NCBI GenBank assembly: GCA_934659425.1
Contig: CAKUHU010000003.1
Span: 62,001 to 126,000, forward strand
Length of the DNA: 64,000 nucleotides
Origin: an uncultured Oscillospiraceae bacterium
GTDB lineage: Bacteria > Bacillota > Clostridia > Oscillospirales > Oscillospiraceae
Direction: 5' to 3'
Shown here: positions 26,797 to 34,743 of the stretch, piece by piece
Layout of the letters: the number at the start of each line of letters is the position of its first letter
Position numbering within the stretch: position 1 is the stretch's first letter
Notes under the pieces: generated by a model
Seen by the model: only the letters and a program-made list of their open reading frames with translations
Told to the model about the DNA's origin: nothing
Databases searched by the model: none
Position numbers and translations under genes: made by a program

Positions 26797-27387
26797 GTGA
26801 GCAAAGTTACGGAGCTGGAAAACGCGCTGACCTCGCTGTTCCGCAGAGGCACGGAGGTCGGCTATACCGAAATCGAGATCGACGATTTTCCGGGGAACAT
26901 CGACTAATGCGCCCTGCTGCAAGTCGTTTGGAACAATGCTGAAACAGTCTATGCCTACCGCGCAGACGGCAAGCACACCTTCAGCACGGATTATCATGGC
27001 ACGGAGCTGTTCAAGCAGCGGGCAACGCTTCTGTATGAGGATGTGGGCGACAGCTATATCGGCACGGTGTTGGCTGCGCGTTCTATGGAGTTGTGGCTGC
27101 TGGAGGATATGGGCTTTGCCGTTGTTGCCAAATTCAGCGTGAACGCCAGAGCGGGCGAATATGTCACCGAGTACCGCGTCTACAAGGGCGGTGACTGGAC
27201 GGACAGTGAGATTTCTCTGGATCTGGAGGACTTGGTGGCTGAACTTGCTGCCATGTGCGAACCCTATGAGTATATGGCAGACCGTTTCCATCGGCGTATA
27301 ATTGATTGCAGCGCTGTTCCACAGGTTTCCCGATGCCAGGATCATCAGCGGCACATAGGAAAGAACCCCCTGTGCGGGAACAGGTGA
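26797..27387 (+). pseudogene. Element-encoded gene broken by an in-frame stop
   Basis: A GTG start at 26797 behind TGGAGGAATT opens a frame (VSKVTELENALTSLFRRGTE) that stops at a TAA at 26905. The same frame then continues in clearly protein-like fashion for about 130 codons (YAYRADGKHTFSTDYHGTEL, LWLLEDMGFAVVAKFSVNA, EYRVYKGGDWTDSEISLDLE). After about 27290 it runs into the opposite-strand CPBP remnant, so the true C-terminus is lost. The function is unknown. The stop codon is most simply a nonsense mutation. Confidence 0.6.
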
Positions 27388-27594
27388 TTTGCAAAGTCCA
27401 TACCATTTCAGTAAGCTGTTCTTTCGGATAAAGCTGAAAAGAATAATGACCTGCGAGATACAAAAAGCAGCGCTTGCGGCGCATTCAATTCCAATGGCTT
27501 TGTTCAGGAGATTTGCCAGCGATTGCAGAACTCAGTAAGCCACGATCCATACGATCGCAAAAGTCAGCTCGTTTTTCTCATGTAGCTTATTTAT
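27270..27594 (-). pseudogene. CPBP-type membrane protease, N-terminal remnant
   Basis: The minus strand reads INKLHEKNELTFAIVWIVAY, a TGA stop (27534-27532), then VLQSLANLLNKAIGIECAAS, FCISQVIILFSFIRKN and YGLCKSPVPAQGVLSYVPLM. This fits the N-terminal membrane region of bacterial CPBP (Abi) intramembrane proteases; the catalytic EExxxR part is absent. A GGAGG ribosome site is 7 bases upstream of ATA where ATG is expected, so the start codon is also lost. Confidence 0.7.
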
Positions 27595-27633
27595 GTTGTT
27601 TCCTCCTGTTCTGCCAATAGATTAAACGCCGCA

Positions 27634-28042
27634 TCATCTGCCGCCCCGGATTTTCGCCCCATCCATCCGCTGAATGTGAACCGTTCCTTTTGCGTGATGT
27701 GCTTCCTCATAGACGGAATATATACCTCTTTCGGAAATATTTACGGTGAACTCGGTCACGCCCGTTCCGTTACCGGCATATAAGGAGCATCCGTCCGGTT
27801 CCTTAATCTCCGTATCGATAGAACCCTTACGGTTTTAAACTGAACCGCAAGTATATCGCCCGCATTCAGTTTTATTATGATCTGGTCGTTTCCGGTCATG
27901 CAGTCAATGCCCAATCGGTAAGAGCCTGCCTCTGCTGAACGATTGCCAGTAAAGCAGGTTTTTCCGCAAGCAGTAAGAGAAACAGCAACGCCCAAACTGC
28001 AAAGCAGAAAAAGAGTAGGATAGTCAATATTTTTCGTTTCAT
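27634..28042 (-). pseudogene. Small lipoprotein gene, frameshifted
   Basis: The ATG at 28042 follows GAGGAAAA and encodes MKRKILTILLFFC. The frame then shifts near 28000 into LGVAVSLTACGKTC, which contains a lipobox (LTAC). It continues YRLGIDCMTGNDQIIIKLNA, GDILAVQFKTV, shifts again near 27835, and ends KGSIDTEIKEPDGCSLYAGN ... MDGAKIRGGR at 27634. The intact protein would be an exported lipoprotein of about 135 residues of unknown role. It lies just upstream of the CPBP remnant on the same strand and was probably in one operon with it. Confidence 0.7.
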
Positions 28043-28122
28043 TTTTTCCTCTATAGTGTCCATCAATCTATTCTCATTTTTTGAAACAAAAAGACGCAGA
28101 GCGAGTCCGATTTTCATTCGGT

Positions 28123-28311
28123 TCAGCTCTGTGTCTTAGCGTCTGGCTTATTGAGTAGCGTGATATGAAATTGTTGCAGGTCAATCAGTTCTTCCTGTTT
28201 GCACTTGGGGCAAAAGAGCAGGAAGTTGTGAAGAACAGTATCTTTACGAATCCGCACACGGGTTTTACCATGACAGTTGGGGCACAGCAACCATGTTTCT
28301 TCCTTGTTCAT
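28123..28311 (-). CDS. Cysteine-rich KTR family protein
   Basis: The 62-residue protein has two CxxC knuckles (LLCPNCHGKTRVRIRKDTVL and LLFCPKCKQEEL) with the Lys-Thr-Arg signature between them and the common ending PDAKTQS. It matches the Cys_rich_KTR family found as cargo on Clostridia conjugative elements. The function is unknown; it probably binds zinc. Its start directly follows the HTH regulator stop, so the two are coupled. Confidence 0.85.
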   Translation of the reverse strand: MNKEETWLLCPNCHGKTRVRIRKDTVLHNFLLFCPKCKQEELIDLQQFHITLLNKPDAKTQS

Positions 28312-28821
28312 TCAGCTCACCTGCCCATCCGTTGGAGCAGAGATCAATGTGATCTGCCGCGTTTTACTGCCCTCTCTTATGGGGATATCCATGTACTTCA
28401 CGGCAACTTTGTTGATTTCTGAAAGAAAATCCATGAATTCCTCATCGTTCAGCGTCAGTGTGCAAGTGGTCATGAGCAGCATATCCTTTTTCGGGTCAGG
28501 AGACTCGCCGGAAAAATACTTTGCAAAGGAGGCGCAAATGCCGAGAAGTGCATTTTGAACGGCCACACCATCCGCATCATCAACTTCCAATGCGCTTTTA
28601 TTCAAGCTGTAAATGCTCTCCACTGTTCCGCGAATGCGATTTTCACCTACCACCATGAGGATAGAGCTTTCTGTAAGAATCTTCATGTGACGATACAGGC
28701 TTGCACTGGGAACATCCGGCAATGCGGTTCGGATTTCTTTGACTGTACCGGTTTCATGAACAAGAAGATACTGAAAGATCCTCTGCCGTACCGGATTCAT
28801 TACAATTTCCACCATATCCAT
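28312..28821 (-). CDS. ArsR-like winged-helix transcriptional regulator
   Basis: The 169-residue protein starts with a winged HTH (MNPVRQRIFQYLLVHETGTV, KEIRTALPDVPSASLYRHMK, ILMVVGENRI). A longer C-terminal effector-like region (about residues 80-165) follows, rather than the short ArsR form. No metal-site cysteine pair is evident. A perfect palindrome between the -35 and -10 upstream suggests autorepression. It is cotranscribed with the KTR gene and, unlike most of the element, remains open. Confidence 0.8.
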   Translation of the reverse strand: MDMVEIVMNPVRQRIFQYLLVHETGTVKEIRTALPDVPSASLYRHMKILTESSILMVVGENRIRGTVESIYSLNKSALEVDDADGVAVQNALLGICASFAKYFSGESPDPKKDMLLMTTCTLTLNDEEFMDFLSEINKVAVKYMDIPIREGSKTRQITLISAPTDGQVS

Positions 28822-28854
28822 ATTACCACAGCCCTCTCATTGTTCTCTATTTAT

Positions 28855-28882
28855 ATCATATTCTCATTTATGAGAATATCAA
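28855..28882 (-). promoter_or_regulatory. Promoter with embedded perfect operator palindrome
   Basis: TTGATA (28882-28877) and TATGAT (28860-28855) are 16 bases apart. A perfect 10-bp inverted repeat, atattctcat-tt-atgagaatat (28858-28879), fills the spacer, where a bound repressor would block RNA polymerase. The adjacent HTH regulator is the likely ligand. Confidence 0.75.
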
Positions 28883-28972
28883 GAGGCTTTGTAAAAATAA
28901 ATATGTAATAAGAGGCTGGAAGAGCCCATCAAACCTTTTGTTTTCAATACGTTGGCACTGCCATTAAGGACA

Positions 28973-30445
28973 TCAGATACCGTACCTTAAAATCTCATAA
29001 TGTCCTGCGGCATATTGATTTTGTCGGTAGCTATCACCGGAATTGCCCTCCATGGTGTAGATGATACCGTTCTCGCCCTTCTCCACAATCCCCGCATGGT
29101 CAGACTGACTATCCTTCAGACCAGAGGAGCCCGTGCTGTTCCAATCGAAGAAAATGATCATGCCGGGTGCAGGCTCGGCCGAGTCGTCCAGCCAGTGATC
29201 ACGGTATTTGAACCACTGCACGCCGCTTACGCAGCCGGCGAATTTCGGCACAATGCCGCTGCCGATATAGCCGCACTCATTGGCGCACCATTCCATACAG
29301 CTTTTAAATCCGCACTATGACCAATAAGGCTGACCGCCCACATTGCCGACCTGTGACAAAGCTGCCGTGACGATGGCATCGTTACCGGAATAGATGCCGT
29401 AGAGAACGGCTGACCACATACTTCTGTTTTCCTCGGCAAGCAGTTCGGAGAGCAGCTGCCGCTGATCGGTGCTGAAATGATACTGATCTGCCATTTCCGC
29501 GGCAGTCTCATGGCTGGCGGTGATATACAGATAGGTGTGCGTTACCGTGGTAACGGTTTCCGCAATATTGCCGTGACTGTCATCGGTTTCGGTGATGGCC
29601 TCCTCGGTCTTGCTTTCGGTGTGGGAAGAAATTTCGTTCATCTGCCAGAAAATCTCCTTGAGGATGGCTTTCTTGGCATCATCCACCGTAGCACCGTAGC
29701 GACCTCCTGTGGATCATCGGGATCTGTCGTGGTTTTCACGGCATACACGGCAAGTGCCTCCGGCCACACGGCGCGGGAGCCGGACATTTCCAGAACATCA
29801 TAGGAAACATTTGCTTTGTTGGAATCAAGCTGCGCCTGACAGTCGGCGTTGATTTCCTGCACAGCCTGTCCCGTGCTGCTGCTCTCGCCGGAGAAGAAAA
29901 TGCCGAAGCACGAACCGACGATCAGGCCGATCAAGCAGATAGCAACAATCACAACGACCGCGCCCCAGTTCCCGGCAGCGATGGCGGCGATCAGCGCTTT
30001 TGTTCCCGCAATAATGGCTTTCGCTGCGGCAACGGTGGCTTTGATGGCTGCCTTAATGCCTGCCGCAGTTGCCCTTGCCGCTGTGATCCACCATTTTAAT
30101 GGATCTATGTGCAGTATCGGCAGAGCGGCGCACCTGCCGCATGGGTCTCTGCGCCCGTTTTCTCGGCAGGCCGCTTTTGATGCTGAAAATGCTCCTTTGC
30201 CTTGGAGATGTTCTTCTTGGTGGTTTTCATGCCCTTTCGGCCAACTTTATCCAGCCCGTGGGCGGCCTCGTGTGCTGCCGTTTCCGTACCGGACGAAATG
30301 CGGCCGGCGGTGTATTCATCGGGCGAACCCTCCACCGCCAAAACGTCTTGCTCTGCTTTATCCTTGGTGCGGATGTAGGCATCCTTTATCCGCTCGGTGG
30401 CTACCGCCGATTTATCGATCGCTTTTACCTTCAGATAAATACTGA
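28973..30445 (-). pseudogene. Conjugative-element CHAP/lysozyme-like hydrolase, decayed
   Basis: On the minus strand a long coding trace starts without a start codon near 30445 (VATERIKDAYIRTKDKAEQD, then AAHEAAHGLDKVGRKGMKTT). It shifts frame near 30105 into an Ala-rich region and a membrane helix (VVVIVAICLIGLIVGSCFGI), and shifts again near 29690 into the VTHTYLYITASHETAAEMAD region. It reaches a TAG stop (29317-29315) at QPYWS where a tryptophan codon is expected, then continues through the CHAP domain (SGVQWFKYRDHW, APGMIIFFDWNSTG, DHAGIVEKGENGIIYTMEGN). Intact relatives open the peptidoglycan for conjugation. A segment with the catalytic cysteine region appears partly deleted. Confidence 0.8.
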
Positions 30446-30481
30446 CAAAGTCCTATAAATACAGTAGTCTACAAAATAAAA

Positions 30482-30519
30482 AACCATTGAAAACACGAAT
30501 TTCAAGTGTTTTCAATGGG
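30482..30519. terminator. Hairpin at the right side of the element
   Basis: A 13-bp stem (ccattgaaaacac with its complement) has a 10-base loop and is flanked by A- and T-rich bases. It lies in the gap 30446-30647. That gap also holds two copies of AGTGAAACCATA-like sequence (near 30589 and 30604) and no gene. Confidence 0.6.
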
Positions 30520-30647
30520 CTTTTGTTGGCGACAGTTGATAATAATGATACGGCTTCAGAGGTTTTCAAAAGGTTTCACTCAAAAATGAAACCATAGTGG
30601 TAGAAGTGAAACCATACGGATCCGTTCGACAAATTGGAATTTTACAC

Positions 30648-31259
30648 TTACAACATATGTACCAAATTGACCAGCAACTTAATGCCGTAAAGAACAATTA
30701 TAACTCCGCAGATACGGTTCAGCCATGTTAGAACATGACTGTTGATTTTACTGCCAAGCAGATGCACCACAATGGCCAGACAGTTGAACCAGAGAAAGCT
30801 GGCTGAAGCAAAGCCGGTAATAAAATATGGGTCTCCACCTGTGGGCAACGAAGCACGGAAAGCTCCCAGCATGAGCGTTCCGTCAATCAACGCCTGCGGG
30901 TTCAGCCATGTTACGGCAAAAGCCGAACCAACGATTTTCCAAAGCGGTTGATTTACATCTTTGCCACCGCTTAAATCCGCTTTGGATCGGATAAGCCCGA
31001 TACCGATGTAGATGACCAGCAGTCCACCCGCGCCGAGAATAATTTTCTGCAGCCAGGGTAACGCCTCCATTAAAGCACCTGCGCCAAGAAAGCAGGCAAG
31101 TCCCAGAGGAATATCCCAAAAGATAATAATCAGAGCCGTTGCGATTGTGCGCTTTAGTTTCTGGCTCATAGCAGTGTTAATGACAAACAAATTTTGCATA
31201 CCGATGGGTGCTACATAAGCAAGCCCCAGCGACAGCCCTTGAAAATAAATGGATAACAT
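30648..31259 (-). CDS. LysE family amino-acid exporter
   Basis: The 203-residue protein has six hydrophobic segments and the LysE signature at its start (FQGLSLGLAYVAPIGMQNLF) plus TWLNPQALIDGTLMLG. It probably exports basic or other amino acids; the substrate is not predictable. The start at 31259 has AAAGG at 8 bases. The gene is more A+T-rich than its neighbours and lies beside the element, so it may be acquired. Confidence 0.88.
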   Translation of the reverse strand: MLSIYFQGLSLGLAYVAPIGMQNLFVINTAMSQKLKRTIATALIIIFWDIPLGLACFLGAGALMEALPWLQKIILGAGGLLVIYIGIGLIRSKADLSGGKDVNQPLWKIVGSAFAVTWLNPQALIDGTLMLGAFRASLPTGGDPYFITGFASASFLWFNCLAIVVHLLGSKINSHVLTWLNRICGVIIVLYGIKLLVNLVHML

Positions 31260-31331
31260 AATAAAATAACCTTTCTTATAACTTTCGGCTTGTCGAATTA
31301 ATTCTATCCTATCACTGCATCTATTTAAGAT

Positions 31332-31370
31332 AAAAAGCACGATGGTTTTGATACAAAACCATCGTGCTTT
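31332..31370 (-). terminator. Terminator after the tRNA-Ser pair
   Basis: A long stem (aaaagcacgatggttttg with its complement, 2-base loop) is followed by TTTTT on the minus strand, directly after the tRNA-Ser(GCT) CCA end. Confidence 0.9.
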
Positions 31371-31371
31371 T

Positions 31372-31462
31372 TGGCGGAGAAGGAGGGATTTGAACCCTCG
31401 CGACGGTTTCCCGCCCTACTCCCTTAGCAGGGGAGCCCCTTCGGCCACTTGGGTACTTCTCC
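31372..31462 (-). tRNA. tRNA-Ser (GCT anticodon), CCA encoded
   Basis: The acceptor GGAGAAG pairs with CTTCTCC, followed by G and CCA. The anticodon loop CTGCTAA gives GCT. A long variable arm (GTAGGGCGGGAAACCGTCGC region) and the T-arm GAGGGTTCAAATCCCTC fit tRNA-Ser. Confidence 0.96.
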
Positions 31463-31495
31463 AAACCGAATGAAAATGCATCTGTGGAAATATCG

Positions 31496-31584
31496 TGGCG
31501 GAGAGAGTGGGATTCGAACCCACGGCTCCTTGCGGAGTCACCAGTTTTCAAGACTGGCTCCTTAAACCACTCGGACATCTCTCC
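31496..31584 (-). tRNA. tRNA-Ser (TGA anticodon), CCA encoded
   Basis: The acceptor GGAGAGA pairs with TCTCTCC, followed by G and CCA. The anticodon stem CCAGT/ACTGG encloses CTTGAAA, giving TGA. A class II variable arm is present. It is transcribed first of the pair, 33 bases before tRNA-Ser(GCT). Confidence 0.96.
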
Positions 31585-31618
31585 GTGTCCAGCGTGTGGA
31601 TAACCAGATGCGAAAAGT

Positions 31619-31647
31619 ATCTTAACACATTTTTTCCCTCGTGTCAA
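31619..31647 (-). promoter_or_regulatory. Promoter of the tRNA-Ser pair
   Basis: TTGACA (31647-31642) and TAAGAT (31624-31619) are 17 bases apart. Confidence 0.8.
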
Positions 31648-31710
31648 TAGAAAGAAGTTGGGAGGAAAACGTGATTTTTTGCCTTTTGCCGCAAATTGGC
31701 GGAAAAGCTC

Positions 31711-31739
31711 TTGCAAAAGTCAAGCATATGGGGTAAAAT
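31711..31739 (+). promoter_or_regulatory. efp promoter
   Basis: TTGCAA and TAAAAT are separated by 17 bases, 45 bases upstream of efp. Confidence 0.65.
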
Positions 31740-31783
31740 ATTTTCACCTATGTTTAAATTGATTTATTGGAGGATGAATACCG

Positions 31784-32353
31784 ATGCCCACGATTACTGC
31801 CAGTGAATTCCGGAACGGTGTGACTTTTGAGTTGGACGGCCAGGTTATGCAGGTGGTCGAATTCCAACACGTGAAGCCCGGCAAGGGCGCAGCTTTTGTG
31901 CGGACCAAGATGAAGAATGTCTTGAGCGGCGGCGTCACTGAGACCTCGTTTAATCCCACTGCCAAATTTGAGAGCGCTTATATTGAGCGCAAGGATGCGC
32001 AATACAGCTACAACGACGGCGATCTCTACTATTTTATGGATCAGGAGACCTTTGATATGGTCCCCGTTTCCGCCGGCGATCTCCCTGACGGTTTCCGGTT
32101 CGTCAAGGAGGAGACTGTCTGCAAGCTGATGATCTACAAGGAAAAGGTGGTCGGCGTGGAGGCACCCAACTTTGTGGAGTTGGAGGTCAGCGAAACTGAC
32201 CCTGGCTTTAAGGGTGACACTGCCACTAACGTCACCAAGCCTGCTACAGTGGAGACCGGGGCTGAGATCAAGGTGCCTCTCTTCATCAACCCTGGCGATA
32301 AGATTAAGATCGACACCCGTACGGGTGAGTATTTGGAGCGCTGCAAGGCGTAA
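31784..32353 (+). CDS. efp: Elongation factor P
   Basis: EF-P rescues ribosomes stalled at polyproline. The 189-residue three-domain protein has the modification loop [15 protein letters not shown] (Lys34 at the tip) and the C-terminal signature [15 protein letters not shown]. The KPGKGAAF loop is the Bacillus-like type in which lysine is modified; the modifying enzyme is not in this window. GGAGGATG precedes the ATG. Confidence 0.97.
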   Translation: MPTITASEFRNGVTFELDGQVMQVVEFQHVKPGKGAAFVRTKMKNVLSGGVTETSFNPTAKFESAYIERKDAQYSYNDGDLYYFMDQETFDMVPVSAGDLPDGFRFVKEETVCKLMIYKEKVVGVEAPNFVELEVSETDPGFKGDTATNVTKPATVETGAEIKVPLFINPGDKIKIDTRTGEYLERCKA

Positions 32354-32381
32354 CAAGGCGCGAGCCGAAAGGAGTTTTATT

Positions 32382-32813
32382 ATGACGATTTCGGAAAAGG
32401 TTGCATATTTGAAAGGTCTGGCAGAGGGACTGAATCTGGATACAGAGAAGTCCAAGGAGGGCAAGCTCATCTCTGTGATGATCGGTATCCTGGAAGAGAT
32501 GGGTCTCACGCTGGAGGACCTGGAGGCCGATGTCACTGAAATGGGCGAGGAACTGGACGCCATTTCTGACGATCTGGCCGATGTGGAAGAGGTCGTGTAC
32601 GAGGACGAGGATGAGGATGACTGCTGCTGCTGTGATGACGAGGATTTCTTCGAAGTGGAGTGCCCCAATTGCGGGAGCGAGTTGGACATCGACGAGTCCG
32701 TGCTGGAATCCGGCGTGGTAGAATGCCCCAGCTGCGGTGACAAGTTCGCCATTGATTTGAGCGATGAAGAGGACGAGTGCGGTTGCGATTGCGGCTGTGA
32801 CCACGAGGAGTAA
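32382..32813 (+). CDS. CD1247-like acidic zinc-ribbon protein
   Basis: The 143-residue protein begins MTISEKVAYLKGLAEGLNLD, the CD1247 N-terminal helical domain. It then has a highly acidic segment with four consecutive cysteines (EDDCCCCDDEDF) and a zinc ribbon (VECPNCGSELDIDESVLESG, then VECPSCG). It ends in a Cys/Asp/Glu-rich tail. The role is unknown; such proteins are widespread in Clostridia, often near efp. AAAGGAG lies 8 bases before the ATG, and the gene follows efp by 28 bases, so cotranscription is likely. Confidence 0.85.
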   Translation: MTISEKVAYLKGLAEGLNLDTEKSKEGKLISVMIGILEEMGLTLEDLEADVTEMGEELDAISDDLADVEEVVYEDEDEDDCCCCDDEDFFEVECPNCGSELDIDESVLESGVVECPSCGDKFAIDLSDEEDECGCDCGCDHEE

Positions 32814-32834
32814 GCAAAACTGAAAGTGTGCCCC

Positions 32835-32868
32835 AAAGGCGGACGGCCCCATGGCCATCCGCCTTTTT
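32835..32868 (+). terminator. Terminator after the efp operon
   Basis: The stem aaaggcgga-ggcc with its complement and a 4-base loop is followed by TTTTT. Confidence 0.85.
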
Positions 32869-32915
32869 CATCACATTCTGTCCCGAATCATCATCTGCTC
32901 AAGGGAGTGTGCTGT

Positions 32916-33644
32916 ATGGAAAAAGAAATCGAGACGCTGCAAAGATGGGTGTTGGACAGCCGCCGGAGCGTGGCCTTCACAGGGGCAGGCTGCAGCACAG
33001 AGAGCAAGATCCCAGACTTTCGAAGCGTGGATGGGCTTTACAATCAAAGCTATGCCTATCCTCCGGAGACGATCATCAGCCACAGCTTTTTTGAGGCAAA
33101 GCCGGAGGAATTTTACCGCTTTTATAAAGAGAAGATGCTTTGGCTGGATGCCCAGCCCAATGCGGCCCATAAAAAATTTGCTGAGATGGAAGCGGCGGGA
33201 CGTTTGACGGCAGTGGTGACCCAGAATATTGACGGCCTTCACCAGGCGGCAGGGAGCAAGACGGTATGGGAGCTCCATGGCAGCATTCACCGCAACTATT
33301 GCATGAAATGCCACAAATTTTTCGGGGCTGACTATGTGAAAAAAGCGGAGGGAGTGCCCCGCTGTGATGCCTGTGGAGGTATGGTCAAGCCCGATGTGGT
33401 CTTGTATGAGGAGTCTTTGGATGGAGAGACGCTGGAGCGTGCGGTGGAGGCCATTGCCCAGGCCGATCTGCTGATCGTCGGAGGTACCTCTCTGGCGGTC
33501 TATCCGGCAGCTGGCCTCATTCACTACTACCGCGGGAACCGGCTGGTGCTGATCAATAAAACCCCCACGCCCTATGACAGCAGGGCGGACCTCATTTTAA
33601 GCGGAAAAATCGGAGAAGTGCTGGAAAAGATCCATGTCAGTTGA
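32916..33644 (+). CDS. cobB: NAD-dependent protein deacylase (sirtuin)
   Basis: Sirtuins remove acyl groups from lysine using NAD+. The 242-residue protein has FTGAGCSTES, TQNIDGLHQAAG, the catalytic histidine in ELHGSIHRNYC, four zinc cysteines (CMKCHKF and CDACGG), and GGTSLAVYPAAGL. The ATG at 32916 follows AAGGGAG; an upstream in-frame ATG at 32826 overlaps the preceding terminator and is unlikely. The pocket lacks the Tyr/Arg pair of SIRT5-type desuccinylases as far as I can see, so deacetylation is the simplest guess. Confidence 0.94.
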   Translation: MEKEIETLQRWVLDSRRSVAFTGAGCSTESKIPDFRSVDGLYNQSYAYPPETIISHSFFEAKPEEFYRFYKEKMLWLDAQPNAAHKKFAEMEAAGRLTAVVTQNIDGLHQAAGSKTVWELHGSIHRNYCMKCHKFFGADYVKKAEGVPRCDACGGMVKPDVVLYEESLDGETLERAVEAIAQADLLIVGGTSLAVYPAAGLIHYYRGNRLVLINKTPTPYDSRADLILSGKIGEVLEKIHVS

Positions 33645-33661
33645 AAAAGCTTTTAGTGCAA

Positions 33662-33697
33662 AACAAAGACCGGAGAGCATGCTCTCCGGTCTTTGTT
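33662..33697. terminator. Perfect palindromic bidirectional terminator
   Basis: Thirty-six bases are a perfect palindrome (left arm aacaaagaccggagagca), between the convergent sirtuin and thioesterase genes. Confidence 0.85.
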
Positions 33698-34104
33698 CAT
33701 TCAATGCGGAAGAAGGTAAAATTTCCGCTGGCCAAAAGCTGCCCCTGGCTGTCGGTGATGTCCACGTCTACATAGCAAGTAGAGCACCCCCGGCGGCGGA
33801 CCTGGCTTTCTGCGAAAACAGTTTCCCCCTGGGGAGCGCTTCGCAGAAAGTTGAAGGAGCTGGATATGGTGACGTACCGGCGCCCATCACTGCGGGCCGC
33901 AATGCCGCAGGCGCAGTCGGCCATGGTATACAGTGCACCTCCATGGGCAATGCCGTAGGGATTTACATTGTCCTTTGTGACAGTCAGCTCTGTCACGGCC
34001 CGATCGGGCTGGAGCTCTTTGATGTGGATGTGATTGTACAGCATAAACGAGTTGGAGGCGCAGTCGATCTCTATCTGCGCCTGGATCTTTCCCATATCTC
34101 CCAT
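33697..34104 (-). CDS. PaaI-family hotdog thioesterase
   Basis: The 135-residue protein is a single hotdog domain with the PaaI/4HBT signature NPYGIAHGGALYTMADCACG and later SSSFNFLRSAPQGETVFAES. It probably hydrolyses an acyl- or aryl-CoA. The substrate is unknown. It starts 1 base after the Smr gene and is cotranscribed with it. Confidence 0.88.
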   Translation of the reverse strand: MGDMGKIQAQIEIDCASNSFMLYNHIHIKELQPDRAVTELTVTKDNVNPYGIAHGGALYTMADCACGIAARSDGRRYVTISSSFNFLRSAPQGETVFAESQVRRRGCSTCYVDVDITDSQGQLLASGNFTFFRIE

Positions 34105-34105
34105 A

Positions 34106-34468
34106 TTATGATGCTCTCTTTTCTTTTAAAATGATAAAGGTGACGCCGTTGTTGTGCCGCTCCAGATCCCGATCTCTGCGGAGCGCATCGCATTGGCGAA
34201 AGGCAGCCAGAGTGTCCTTATCAAAAATGGAGAATCGCTCCCCGGGGATAAAATCGACGATATCGCCCCGGTGTCTTAGGCGTTCCAGATATTGCCGGGC
34301 CTCGATCCGAATGCGTCCCCCGGTGCCGGAAGAACCATATCCGTGAATGATCTTCAATACGGCGATCCCCGTGGCACGGCTGTGGTTGATCTCATAGGTC
34401 AGACGCCGGATGGCGGCATCTGCGGTGGGTTTCCCCAGCTCCAAATTCACTTCCCGAAGCGGTCCCAC
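34106..34468 (-). CDS. Smr-domain protein (MutS2 C-terminal type)
   Basis: The 120-residue protein is a stand-alone Smr domain, beginning with VNLELGKPTADAAIRRL and containing the nuclease motif LKIIHGYGSSGTGGRIR. It ends in a basic tail. Smr domains nick DNA or cleave RNA, in part on collided ribosomes. The conserved HGxG is present. The start is GTG at 34468 behind ATGAGGTG. Confidence 0.82.
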   Translation of the reverse strand: MGPLREVNLELGKPTADAAIRRLTYEINHSRATGIAVLKIIHGYGSSGTGGRIRIEARQYLERLRHRGDIVDFIPGERFSIFDKDTLAAFRQCDALRRDRDLERHNNGVTFIILKEKRAS

Positions 34469-34527
34469 ACTGTCACCTCATTTCACATATAAAACCATTA
34501 TAGCTTGCTCTCTCCAAAGAAGCAATA

Positions 34528-34556
34528 TTGACAACCGGAGAAAAATAAGGTATCCT
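34528..34556 (+). promoter_or_regulatory. tRNA-Ser(CGA) promoter
   Basis: TTGACA and TATCCT are separated by 17 bases and end 23 bases before the tRNA. Confidence 0.75.
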
Positions 34557-34579
34557 ACTAAAAGTATCCCAAGACAGTT

Positions 34580-34668
34580 GGAGCGGTATCGAAGTGGTCA
34601 TAACGGGGCTGATTCGAAATCAGTTTGAGGGCAACCTCACGTGGGTTCGAATCCCACCCGCTCCGCCA
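34580..34668 (+). tRNA. tRNA-Ser (CGA anticodon), CCA encoded
   Basis: The acceptor GGAGCGG pairs with CCGCTCC, followed by G and CCA. The anticodon stem GCTGA/TCAGT encloses TTCGAAA, giving CGA. A long variable arm and GTGGGTTCGAATCCCAC are present. Confidence 0.95.
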
Positions 34669-34678
34669 AAAATAAGGG

Positions 34679-34711
34679 AAAAGCCAGAGGGGCATCTGCC
34701 CTCTGGCTTTT
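34679..34711 (+). terminator. Terminator after tRNA-Ser(CGA)
   Basis: A 13-bp stem (aaaagccagaggg) with a short loop ends in TTTTCTTTT. Confidence 0.85.
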
Positions 34712-34743
34712 CTTTTGACAGGCAATTCGGAGGGGAGAATGTG

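Larger units (their letters stand above)
24782..30480. mobile_element. Decayed integrative conjugative element in tRNA-Leu (boundaries approximate)
   Basis: The stretch begins at the tRNA-Leu 3' end and holds, in order: a tyrosine-recombinase C-terminal fragment, a ParB remnant, element-type hypothetical genes, a CPBP membrane protein remnant, a lipoprotein remnant, a cysteine-rich KTR protein, an HTH regulator, and the remains of a membrane-anchored CHAP hydrolase. This gene content resembles Tn1549/CTn2-type elements of Clostridia (inference from family knowledge). No relaxase, VirD4 or VirB4 gene remains. I could not find a copy of the tRNA 3' end at the right side, so the right border near 30480 is a guess placed at the end of the CHAP-gene trace. 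Confidence 0.7.

Noticed and set aside
26797..29317. Stop-codon recoding (suppressor tRNA or selenocysteine) to explain in-frame stops in the element
   Set aside because: All three stop types occur, frameshifts and missing start codons accompany them, and housekeeping genes in the window use TAA, TGA and TAG as ordinary stops. No selenocysteine element is visible.
30446..30647. attR copy of the tRNA-Leu 3' end
   Set aside because: No match to the T-arm and acceptor sequence GCGGGTTCAAGTCCCGC was found by eye in this gap or up to 31371, so no attR is reported.
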